A stretch of DNA of 64,000 bases, from positions 1-64,000 of the forward strand of contig CAWCZR010000002.1 in NCBI GenBank assembly GCA_963800135.1, given 5' to 3'. The notes under the pieces are model-generated. The model was given only the letters and a program-made list of their open reading frames with translations. It did not search any database and was not told the DNA's origin. Both the position numbers and the translations under genes were made by a program. This DNA is from DASPSM01 sp963800135 (GTDB taxonomy: Bacteria > Planctomycetota > Planctomycetia > Planctomycetales > Planctomycetaceae). Position 1 is the stretch's first letter; each line of letters opens with the position of its first letter. Below are positions 7,889-18,889 of the stretch, in pieces.

Positions 7889-9019
7889 CTACGGCTGCGA
7901 ACGCTGCCGTGCCATGGCCGCGCGCTTGATCGCCCGTCGATTCGCTTCCGTCATGGGAACGTTCTCGAAAGTCCGCGTCTCCGGCGACGTCAGCGATTGA
8001 ACAACCAATGTGACCGTGTCCTTGGGCGGATGTCCCATGGAGCTGAGCAGCTCGACGAGGTCCTCTTCGAATCCCATCTGCCACTTCTTCCCATAGGTCC
8101 GCCGGCTGAAAGCGACGATCTCGGAGGCAGGGATTCCGTCCAGCGACACAAGCTTAAACCACTCGTCGCCCACCTTGACTTCCGGTTGCGATTCCTGCCA
8201 TTGCACTGCGGCGAAGGGAGATTTCCACGGATATTCGTGCCAGGGCTCGAGAGAGCGCATGAACACAGGAACAAGAAAAATACCTGCGACGAGAAGGACC
8301 AGGCCCGCCACGAAACACAGGACCATGCGCCAACGCGAGGGGGCGACGCGCTCTGCGCCCATGAGAATTGGGTACCCGCCGCTCACTTCGCTCGTGGCTT
8401 CATCGGTGAGACTGGCAAAGAGCGCGAGCAACTCCCGGCGCCGCGGCTCGAGCTGCGAATCGACGGCGTACTGGTTCACGAAATAAAGTCCTGCGTAGAG
8501 CACGGCGACCATTGCCATGAGCAGGCCCGAAAAGCCGAAGGAAGGCAACCAGCCGAGCGCACGCACCCGCCAGCCGACATCGACAAAGAACGCGGAGATT
8601 GAAAGAAACGGCGGCAGTAAATACCACCAGAAAATATTGCGTAGTAACCAGATTTGAGCCTCCACATCGGCCAAAGAATTCTTCACGCAGTAAAGCAGCG
8701 GTTCATCCGGCGCGCTGGGCTTCGGCTGGTGACGCTTGCGATACACCAGCATGAACCCGGCCATCCACACGAGAACCGGCACGGTCAGCCACCACGTCCA
8801 GGGCAGCGGGATCGTGAAGCCCAGACAAAACCAGACGCAAATCAGCAGCAGCGCGACAATCAGCTCACGACGATCTCGTGAGAAGATCACCGCTCGAAAA
8901 TTGCGTTGGTTACGCTGCACCTCTTTCCGCAGCAAGTCCGCATCGACGCTGACACGCCTCTGGGATGACTGCGCGTGCCAGGCTTGCTGATATTTGTCAG
9001 GTTCCACGGGGCATCCCAT
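7889..9019 (-). CDS. Polytopic membrane protein coupled to ECF sigma factor (possible anti-sigma)
   Basis: 376-residue protein without a recognised enzymatic domain. The N-terminal cytoplasmic stretch (about 1-50, charged: DKYQQAWHAQSSQ, DADLLRKEVQRNQRNF) is followed by two hydrophobic helices (about 52-92), two more (about 120-185) and one near 235-255, then a soluble C-terminal region of about 110 residues with a PDZ-like flavour (WFKLVSLDGIPASEIV). Its start overlaps the end of the upstream sigma factor gene by 23 bases, which implies translational coupling. By analogy with ECF operons it could be the cognate anti-sigma factor, but it has no zinc-binding anti-sigma (ZAS) motif, so this is inference. 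Confidence 0.75.
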   Translation of the reverse strand: MGCPVEPDKYQQAWHAQSSQRRVSVDADLLRKEVQRNQRNFRAVIFSRDRRELIVALLLICVWFCLGFTIPLPWTWWLTVPVLVWMAGFMLVYRKRHQPKPSAPDEPLLYCVKNSLADVEAQIWLLRNIFWWYLLPPFLSISAFFVDVGWRVRALGWLPSFGFSGLLMAMVAVLYAGLYFVNQYAVDSQLEPRRRELLALFASLTDEATSEVSGGYPILMGAERVAPSRWRMVLCFVAGLVLLVAGIFLVPVFMRSLEPWHEYPWKSPFAAVQWQESQPEVKVGDEWFKLVSLDGIPASEIVAFSRRTYGKKWQMGFEEDLVELLSSMGHPPKDTVTLVVQSLTSPETRTFENVPMTEANRRAIKRAAMARQRSQP

Positions 9020-9521
9020 TCATCAAATCAGTCAGAGCTTTTTTTGCCCGATTCAACTTCACACCCACGTTGCTCTCCGAGATCCCGAGCACTTCGGCCA
9101 TCTCTCGATAAGAAAGCTCATCAAGGTACAACAGCACCAAGGCCGCATCCCCTTTCGGCAACTGGTTGATGGCCTTGTAGAGCTGCTCGACCGTCTCTCG
9201 CTGCTGGGCCTCTTCGGCACTGTCGGGCCCCGGGGTGGCTAGGGCTTGCACCTCGAGGAACGGCGCCTGTCTTTTGCGGCGTGGTTTGTCCTTCCGCTGC
9301 CAATTCATGGCGGTGTGTAAGGCGACGCGATAAAGCCACGTCGCGGCGCTGGCCGTCTGCTGGAACTTCAGCAAGGACCGCCAGGCCTGGAGCAGAATTT
9401 CCTGGGCGAGGTCCTGGCACTCCTCGCTGGTGACGGTGTAAGCCCGCGCCACCTTCATGACCGCGGCGCTGTGCTCGCCCAGCCAAGTCAGGAAAAGCGA
9501 TTTGTGCTCTTCGTCCCGCAA
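8997..9521 (-). CDS. ECF-type RNA polymerase sigma factor
   Basis: 174-residue sigma-70 family protein with region 2 (ECQDLAQEILLQAWRSLLKFQ, then TWLYRVALHTAMNWQRK) and region 4 helix-turn-helix (LPKGDAALVLLYLDELSYREMAEVLGISESNVGVKLNRAKKAL), and without regions 1 and 3. This is the ECF layout. The start is TTG 9519-9521 on the minus strand, with GAGG about 7 bases upstream; an in-frame stop just upstream excludes a longer form. It follows the serine hydrolase gene by 143 bp and overlaps the membrane protein gene, suggesting a three-gene signalling module. Confidence 0.9.
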   Translation of the reverse strand: MRDEEHKSLFLTWLGEHSAAVMKVARAYTVTSEECQDLAQEILLQAWRSLLKFQQTASAATWLYRVALHTAMNWQRKDKPRRKRQAPFLEVQALATPGPDSAEEAQQRETVEQLYKAINQLPKGDAALVLLYLDELSYREMAEVLGISESNVGVKLNRAKKALTDLMNGMPRGT

Positions 9522-9664
9522 CGCTCAACCTCATCGGTTTCGAGCGATTCCACCCGATGTGGCAGGTTCGCGGCAACGATCGCCGGCAAATTCCAAAAGA
9601 TCGCCGCGTCACCTGAGTGCGAGTCGCGCGAACCGATCAGGCCGACGGCCGACAGGTTGACGGC

Positions 9665-11377
9665 TCACTTAATTCGGCGAGCGGTCTGTTCAATGCCGTT
9701 TTGATGCAGCACCAGGCTTGTCGCGGGACCGGTTTTCTTCAGTTTGAATTCCAGTGTGGCGTCGACGCCATGGTAGGACCATCGAGTGGGAGAATCTGGA
9801 AAGACCTCTTGGGTGGGTTGATTGGTAATGCCAACCATCAGGTGCCCGTCGCGATCACGGACGGTGAAAATAAAGCTCGGCGTCAATTGATACCGGCCCT
9901 CCAACCGATGGCGAAATTTCGCATCAATGGCTGGGCCCGGTCCCTGGTCGGGCGCCTCCCCTGGCTTCGAGTCCTTGACCCGGCGAGCGGTCTGCTCAAT
10001 GCCGTTTTGATGCAGAACCAGGCTTGTGGCGGGACCAGATTTGTCCAGTTTGAATTCCAGTGTGGCGTCGACGCCATGATAGGACCATCGAGTGGGAGAA
10101 TCTGGAAAGACCTCTTGGGTGGGTTGATTGGTAATGCCAACCATCAGGTGCCCGTCGCGATCACGGACGGTGAAAATAAAGCTCGGCGTCAGCCGATACC
10201 GGCCCTCCAACCGGTGACGGAGCGTCGCGTCGATGGGAACCTTGACCGTTCCCTGGTCGGACGCTTCGCTTGCTTTCGGCTTTGGTTCCCGGCCTGCCAG
10301 GATCAACAGTGCCGCCAAGTCGACCGGGTTGCTGTCGGCCCCTTTGAAGCCCGTGTTGCACAACACAACGAGCGCGAAGTGCAACTTGCGATTGACGAGG
10401 ATCATCGAATGGGACCCACCGGTCTCACCGTTGTGCCAGCGAGTCTCGCCGTCGGCCGCAATCACCCAGGCCAGTCCCATTCTTGGACCCGATGCGTCGC
10501 GGTCGCGCTGTTGTTTCCAAGCCAACTCGATCGCCTCGCCAAGTTTGCCGGCGGGCGGAGTCAATTGAGCCTGTGCGAAACGCATCATGTCGCCCAACGT
10601 GGCGCGAATCCCCCCGGCCCCCGGCAGGTCCGCAAACGTCCAGGGGGCCGTGGCTGAGCCGAACTCGGCGTGCGGCGTGGCGAGGCGTTTTTTTTGATCT
10701 TCGCTGAGGTCAACGGTGCAATCGGTCATTGCCAGCGGCGTCGCGATTCGCTCCCGCAGCAACTGTTGATACGACTTGCCCGCCTTCTGCGCGACGAGAT
10801 ATCCCAGAATCGACGCGCCAAAGTTCGAGTATTCCTGCGTTTCGCCCGGCTGGCGCGACAGTTTGTAATGGTTCAGAAAAGCCGCGGCCTTCTTTGAATC
10901 GTAATCGCGGTACGGATCCGTCTCGTCGGTCGGCGCTAAATTGTCGGGGAGTCGCGGCAACCCAGAGCGATGGGTGCTCAGATCAATCCACCGGATCGGC
11001 CGACCGTCCCGCGACGGCAATTGAATCTCCGCCGCATTCGGAACGTCCGCTGCCGCGTTCAAATCAATCTCACCCCGCACGACCAGATCGGCCAGCATCA
11101 GACTCGTGAAAACCTTGCTCACCGATCCGATCTCGTACAAAGTCGTGTCGTCGGGACGCTTCCCGGCCTGGTTTGCGCTTCCCAAATGCACGATTCCCTG
11201 ATGTTTGCCGTCGATGTATCCGATCGACAGCCCGTCGACGGTCCGATTCTGAACCAACGGCCGAAACGCTTTCTCGACTCGTTGATTTGTCAGGTTCTGC
11301 GAAAACACGGCGGGGACATTGATCCAAAAGTTCACCGCAATGGAAATGAGGGCCAACGTGCGCAGCGGAGCATTCAT
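9665..11377 (-). CDS. Secreted serine hydrolase, beta-lactamase/PBP-like, with duplicated C-terminal domain
   Basis: 570-residue protein with an N-terminal signal peptide (TLALISIAVNFWINVPAVFS) and a class C beta-lactamase/DD-peptidase fold. The SxxK motif is SVSK (about residue 85), the YxN motif is YSN (about 185), and GGSH near 325 may serve as the third (KTG-like) motif. After the catalytic domain (about 30-360) come two nearly identical units of about 100 residues, each containing RHRLEGRY, LTPSFIFTVRDRDGHL and RWSYHGVDATLEFKL, resembling DUF3471-type C-terminal domains. It probably acts in the periplasm on peptide or ester substrates; the substrate cannot be read from the sequence. It lies upstream of an ECF sigma and membrane protein pair on the same strand. 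Confidence 0.88.
   Translation of the reverse strand: MNAPLRTLALISIAVNFWINVPAVFSQNLTNQRVEKAFRPLVQNRTVDGLSIGYIDGKHQGIVHLGSANQAGKRPDDTTLYEIGSVSKVFTSLMLADLVVRGEIDLNAAADVPNAAEIQLPSRDGRPIRWIDLSTHRSGLPRLPDNLAPTDETDPYRDYDSKKAAAFLNHYKLSRQPGETQEYSNFGASILGYLVAQKAGKSYQQLLRERIATPLAMTDCTVDLSEDQKKRLATPHAEFGSATAPWTFADLPGAGGIRATLGDMMRFAQAQLTPPAGKLGEAIELAWKQQRDRDASGPRMGLAWVIAADGETRWHNGETGGSHSMILVNRKLHFALVVLCNTGFKGADSNPVDLAALLILAGREPKPKASEASDQGTVKVPIDATLRHRLEGRYRLTPSFIFTVRDRDGHLMVGITNQPTQEVFPDSPTRWSYHGVDATLEFKLDKSGPATSLVLHQNGIEQTARRVKDSKPGEAPDQGPGPAIDAKFRHRLEGRYQLTPSFIFTVRDRDGHLMVGITNQPTQEVFPDSPTRWSYHGVDATLEFKLKKTGPATSLVLHQNGIEQTARRIK
9675..10217 (-). repeat. 306-bp-period tandem duplication inside the serine hydrolase gene
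   Basis: The segment 9675-9911 recurs at 9981-10217, offset by exactly 306 bp (102 codons). The two copies differ at only about a dozen positions, mostly near the edges, with an unbroken identical core covering the VRDRDGHLMVG to RWSYHG coding region. The frame-preserving, near-identical copies indicate a recent intragenic duplication or gene conversion. Confidence 0.9.
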
Positions 11378-11666
11378 AGCCGAAACCTCACAAGATTAAG
11401 GACGTTTGTGCCCCGTTCCTCGACGGGTGAGTCTCGACGCGATTCCCTGACCGAGGAACCAGCTCGGCAACGCGAAGAAATCGCCGTTCAGAGATAATTG
11501 GTCACGGGAATAAGCGTCGACTTACAGAAAAGCGCGGCCGCGCGGAGAAGTTGCCCGCATGCCACCGGCGACCATGTCGAACCTCGCCGCGACCTCGACA
11601 TCTGGCGGCGCCGCCTCGCCTTCGAGGCCGATCGTCGGCGGTTCGCGCCCCGGCTAGACGAAGTCT

Positions 11667-13402
11667 AGTCGGTGTAAAGTTTGTTCTCGTCAGGGAATTT
11701 TTCGTCCTTGAGAAACTGGTCCTTCTCGGCCAGGAATTTCTCGAGCGGCGGCCGCTCCTTGAGGCCAATCGCCCGCTGATAGGCGTCCGCCAGAGCAAGC
11801 AACGTGCTCTCGTCGTAAGCGCGACCCGCCGTCAACTGCGGTCGAGGGATCAGGAAGCCCTGGTTCTTGCTCGAGCTTCTTGGGGAACGCAACTTGCGGA
11901 TGCCCCGCGAGGTTTGTGTACAGCGCCAACTCGTCGCCGAGATAGACGTCGATGGTCTGCATCAACTTCTCGAGTCGCTCCATCAAGATCGCCCGCAATC
12001 GGCTGATTTTCAGGTAATCGACGGCTGACAACAGGTGGCCGTAGGCCCAGTACCTCGGCCAACCGTGGACTCCTCTTGGTTCGCCGCGACGAGTCAGCTC
12101 GTCGAACGACGCGGCTCCCTCCATCGCGACGGTCGCTTCAATCAGATCGAAGGTCAGGCCGTAATCCTCCAAGAGCTTTGTCTGTCGAATCGGCACGAGT
12201 TGGGCACCCAGCTGACGCACGACCCGCAGTTCCTCGCGATCTGCGTCTTTGCCGTTTTCCGGGGCATAGCCGACGCGGATCGTGGAAATGTCGCGAGACG
12301 ACGGCCACGCGTAATTCCGATCGACGGAAACTGCGTCGCGCGGATCGGCGCCGTGGATTGCGGCAAAGACTAATCCGCAGTCGTCGGCGCTGCGGCAGAT
12401 CGGCCCGACCGTATCGAGCGACCAGCAGAGTTGCATGCATCCGTGTCGGCTCACGCGCCCGTAGGTGGGACGCAGCCCCACGGCCCCGCAGCGCATCGAC
12501 GGGTTGATAATGCTGCCCGCTGTATCCGTCCCGATCGAGAAGCCTACGAGTCCGGCGGCGGTCGCGGATCCAGACCCCGACGACGACCCCGCTGCATCCA
12601 TGTGTGGGTTCCAGGGACTGCGGGTCAAGCCGCGATACCATTGAACGCCGCCTCCTGCGAAGGGGTTGCTCGCAAGCTTGGCGATGAGCACGGCCCCGGC
12701 ATCTTCCAGCCGCTCGGCGATTGCCGCCTTCACGTTGATAACGCGGTGGCGATACTGCGGGGCGCACCAGGTCGTCGGATAGCCGGGATAGGCGATGATG
12801 TCCTTGACCCCCCACGGAATCCCGTGCAGCGGCCCGCGATCCTTCCCCGCAGCCAGCTCCCGGTCCGCTTGCTTCGCCTGTTGGAGCGCCAGCTCATCCA
12901 TCAACGTGACGACGCATTTGAGCAAGGGGTCGTAGCGGCGCAGACGGGCAAGATAGAGCTTCGTCAGTTCGACCGAGGAAATCTTTCGAGCGCGCAACAA
13001 GCCCCCGATTTGTCGAATCGAAGCAAACGCCAGCTCCTCGTCGGAGTTAGGGCGCGCCACCGCCTGCGAAACCGGTCTCGGCGAGGCCACAACTTGATAA
13101 CCGCGCGGGTCGGGGAGTGAGTCCGGGCCGGTCAACGGCCTGAAGACCAGCCCGGGCCGCTGCGAATTGTCGAGGTCGATGGCGCGAATGCGCTTCGTCG
13201 ACCCTCGATACTTGTTGAGGCTCTTGACGGCCGCTTCGCGCTGGGCCGGGGTGAGCTTGATCCCCGCAATCCACTCGGCATCCGCGACCATTTCGGGAGA
13301 AACTGGTCCGTCCCCGGCCCCTGCGGCCAATGCCCGCTGAAAGACTCCCGTACCAATCCCTGCCGACCCGAGAATTGCCAGCGCCCGTCGCCGCGTGAGC
13401 AT
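11667..13402 (-). CDS. Secreted amidase (amidase signature family), C-terminal frameshift
   Basis: Amidase-signature hydrolase related to GatA-type amidases. The Ser-cisSer-Lys triad elements are visible: lysine in PWGVKD (about residue 197), the glycine/serine-rich AGSSSGSGSATAAG block (about 275) and GTDTAGSIINPS with the nucleophile region (about 295). The N-terminus LTRRRALAILGSAGIGTG is a Tat-type leader (RR followed by a hydrophobic helix), so the protein is probably exported folded. The frame breaks near 11868: the conserved end (NQGFLIPRPQLTAGRAYDES to a stop at 11667) lies one frame over. Read straight, the protein ends in unrelated sequence at 11690. The physiological substrate is unknown. 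Confidence 0.87.
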
Positions 13403-13943
13403 CGTTCGCGCCTTGCGAATGTGATGTCGAGGACGGAATCGACGTCGTCGTCGGACGCCATCAGTCGAGCGCCTTGATCATTGATTGGAATTCGCCGGTG
13501 TCAAACTGGTCAGCAGCGCCACGATCGGTTCTCCCAGAAATAGGATGAGCCAATCGTCGAGAATCTCGGACTTGAGAAGATGGCGCAACGTTTGTGGGTC
13601 GGGCCGGCGTGCGCGGCATCAGTGAGCCGGCGCTTCACGCCGCCTCTCCGAGGGCAGGCCAACCGACAAACCATCGGCGGACTATCTCGATAACCTCGGT
13701 GCCCACGGCTTTCCGGTGCTTTGAATTACGAGATGAGTTTTGGGAATCACGGGACAGAAATCCTAGTCGACTCGTGGCAGTGACGCCCAGAAGCGGAAAA
13801 GGAACGATTTCTCGGACGCGCAAATGGCCTCAAAGGTGTGATCGATCCGTGATCCTCGCCGCCTGTTGCGTCGCCGTCGAAACAGCCGCAAAATGAATTC
13901 GTTGGCGCGGTCGGAGGCACCTGAGCGTCGAGTAAAGCTTGCC
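13403..13943. other. Intergenic region, no supported gene
   Basis: 541 bases between the divergently transcribed amidase and kinase genes. It presumably holds both promoters. Short open frames here match nothing I recognise, and I see no convincing repeat or RNA gene. Confidence 0.4.
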
Positions 13944-16453
<2,510 letters not shown>

Positions 16454-16752
16454 CTTGGCAACCCGGGAGAGCCGCACACCGCGGTCCGATGAAGGACACC
16501 TTCGTCCGAGTTATAAGCACGAGGCCGGCTAGAGAGCCGCGATTGGCATGAAGGCTCCGCCGTCGTATGTGTCGGTTCGCGTGCGTGAACTTGGCGTGCG
16601 GGTGCCCCAACGATTGGGATCGCCTTGCTGGGGGACACGATAGCTCGCGCTGATTCATCTACGTGAATTTCGAGGCGCGAGTGCCGCTAGGCGATTACTG
16701 AAACGCTCTGCAGAAGTGCGGTATTTTGGCACACAGCGGGTCAGGAGAGCGA

Positions 16753-18834
16753 TCAGAGACTCGAGTGCCCATCCAAATGTTGAACTCCGGCCAGGCACGC
16801 TCGCAGCATAGAAGGGGCCACGGGTTTCGAGAGGTGTTCGTCGCATCCGGCTTCCAGAGCACGTTTCCGATCGGATTCCTGCCCATAACCCGTCATGGCG
16901 ATGATCCGGGTCGCTTGAAGACCAGCTTCCTCTCGCAACCGTCTGGCGACTTCATAGCCATTGAGATGTGGGAGGCCGATGTCCAGAAGCACGACGTCGG
17001 GTCGCTGTTCCTGGGCTGCAGTCAATGCGGAGAGTCCATCGTGGACTTTCACGACGTGATGGCCCTCGAGCGCGAGGAGAGTGGAGACCATCTCGGCCGC
17101 ATCCAGATTGTCATCAACAACGAGAATGCTCAGCGTGGAACCAGGTCGTTGGACGTCGTCCATATGAGAAACTGGTGCAAAGGACGGATCGTCTTCGAGC
17201 ATCGGAAGGCGGACGATAAACTCCGCGCCTGTCCCATGACCCTCGCTGTGGACCAGGATTTTCCCACCATGCATTTCGACCAGCTTGCGGACCAGGGAGA
17301 GCCCGATTCCGAGCCCCCCTTGGCTGCGTTCCAGCGTCGATTCGGCTTGTCGGAATGGTTCAAAGATACTGGGCAGGACCTTCGCATCAATGCCGACGCC
17401 GTTATCGCGCACACTGACGAGGAGGTCGTCTTTTTGGACACGCGCCGTCAACCGGATGCACCCTCCTCGATCCGTGAACTTCGCGGCGTTGTTCAAAAGA
17501 TTGGAGATGATTTGATCCAACCGCACCGGATCAGCGCGCAGCCAGACGGGTCTCTTTGGAAGCCTGACGAGCAACCGATGCTGACGGGATTGGATCATCG
17601 GTCCGGACGACTCGACCGCTTTTTCGATCGCTTCGCGGACCTGGATTCGTTCAAACCGCAATTGAATCTTGCCTCGCATCAGACGCGAGACATCAAGCAG
17701 ATCATCGACGAGGCGGGCCATGTGGCTCGCTTGCCGGTCAATCGCATTGAGCGCCTTGGCTGGGCCAGATCCCAGTTCGACCATCCTGAGGATCTCGACT
17801 GCATTCCGAATAGGTGCCAGTGGATTGCGCAACTCGTGAGCTAGCATGGCCAGGAATTCGTCCTTGCGTCGATCAGCCTCCCGCGCTTGGTCGTAAAGAC
17901 GCGCATTTTCAATCGCGATTGCTGCTCGGTGTGCAAAATCCTCGGCCAGCGCGACATCAAGTGGGTCGTATCGTCGCGACCCCTCGGAAAGGACGAACGT
18001 GACGGCCCCCACCGTACGATTGTGTACCGCGAGAGGAGCGGCGATCATCGACTGCCCGTTTAACTGCGACACCAGCTGCCGTTCCTGCAGATCGGACGGC
18101 TCGATCACTTCAAAGGGATCGACCGCTCGTACCCTCCATTGGGACCGCTGCTCCCGCACAACTTCTGCAATGAGCGCACCCGATCGTCGAGGGCAAGAGC
18201 GATGCCTCTGGAGCCGTCGAAGGATTTTCGCTTTCTGCTCGTCCCGGTGAGCGGCTGCGATCTGTTGGAGTTCACCGCTTTCGCCAACGAGATCGACGAC
18301 GCACCAGTCAGCAAAGAGTGGCACGGGAATCTGGGCAATGCGCCCAACGAGACTGGCTGAGTCGACAATGCTCGACAGCAGAGCCGCCGAGCGCGCCAGG
18401 AAACGAGTCCTCTCTTCCGCGCGTTTGCGTTCAGTGATGTCCCGAACGATGGCGGCGAAGTATCGCCCGCCTTCATGCCGAAATTCACTCACCGCGAGGT
18501 CGATCGGAAAGGTCGTGTCGTCCTTCCGGCGGCCCTCGATCTCACGTCGTCCGCCGTCCGCAAACAGGTAGGCCGCAACCGACTCGTGCGGCATTTTGCT
18601 GAGACCCGGCATCAAGATCTGGATGCTTTGACCGACCAGTTCGTTGGCGGCATATCCGAACATTGCCTGCGCCGCCGGATTGGCCGACTCGATACTCCCG
18701 CGATCGTCGAAGGTGACGATTCCGTCGATCATGTGATCGACGACGGAGTAGAGTCGGTCACGCGCTTCCTGCAGCTGCATCGAGGAAAGCGACGTTAACC
18801 CAAATAATCCGCTGCTGCTCTGCCGAGCCGACAT
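16753..18834 (-). CDS. Hybrid sensor histidine kinase (PAS-GAF-HisKA-HATPase-REC)
   Basis: 693-residue soluble hybrid kinase. An N-terminal PAS domain (about 25-140, ending IVRDITERKRAEE) is followed by a GAF-like domain (about 150-310), the HisKA dimerisation domain with the H-box FLAMLAHELRNPL (about 330), and a HATPase with N-box NLLNNAAKF, DNGVGI and a GGLGIGLSLVR lid. A C-terminal receiver domain has the phospho-Asp in VVLLDIGLP (about 620) and a conserved Lys in HLSKPVAP. No transmembrane helix is evident, so it probably senses a cytoplasmic cue. The fused receiver implies an internal phosphorelay, and no dedicated output regulator is adjacent. Confidence 0.93.
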   Translation of the reverse strand: MSARQSSSGLFGLTSLSSMQLQEARDRLYSVVDHMIDGIVTFDDRGSIESANPAAQAMFGYAANELVGQSIQILMPGLSKMPHESVAAYLFADGGRREIEGRRKDDTTFPIDLAVSEFRHEGGRYFAAIVRDITERKRAEERTRFLARSAALLSSIVDSASLVGRIAQIPVPLFADWCVVDLVGESGELQQIAAAHRDEQKAKILRRLQRHRSCPRRSGALIAEVVREQRSQWRVRAVDPFEVIEPSDLQERQLVSQLNGQSMIAAPLAVHNRTVGAVTFVLSEGSRRYDPLDVALAEDFAHRAAIAIENARLYDQAREADRRKDEFLAMLAHELRNPLAPIRNAVEILRMVELGSGPAKALNAIDRQASHMARLVDDLLDVSRLMRGKIQLRFERIQVREAIEKAVESSGPMIQSRQHRLLVRLPKRPVWLRADPVRLDQIISNLLNNAAKFTDRGGCIRLTARVQKDDLLVSVRDNGVGIDAKVLPSIFEPFRQAESTLERSQGGLGIGLSLVRKLVEMHGGKILVHSEGHGTGAEFIVRLPMLEDDPSFAPVSHMDDVQRPGSTLSILVVDDNLDAAEMVSTLLALEGHHVVKVHDGLSALTAAQEQRPDVVLLDIGLPHLNGYEVARRLREEAGLQATRIIAMTGYGQESDRKRALEAGCDEHLSKPVAPSMLRACLAGVQHLDGHSSL

Positions 18835-18889
18835 CCATCGCCCGTCCTTGGCCCGGCCGGTCTAACGATGCTTCTGTTTGCCCGCGAAC

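Noticed and set aside
9617..10657. 346-codon plus-strand frame opposite the serine hydrolase
   Set aside because: Its apparent internal repeat is just the antisense copy of the 306-bp duplication.
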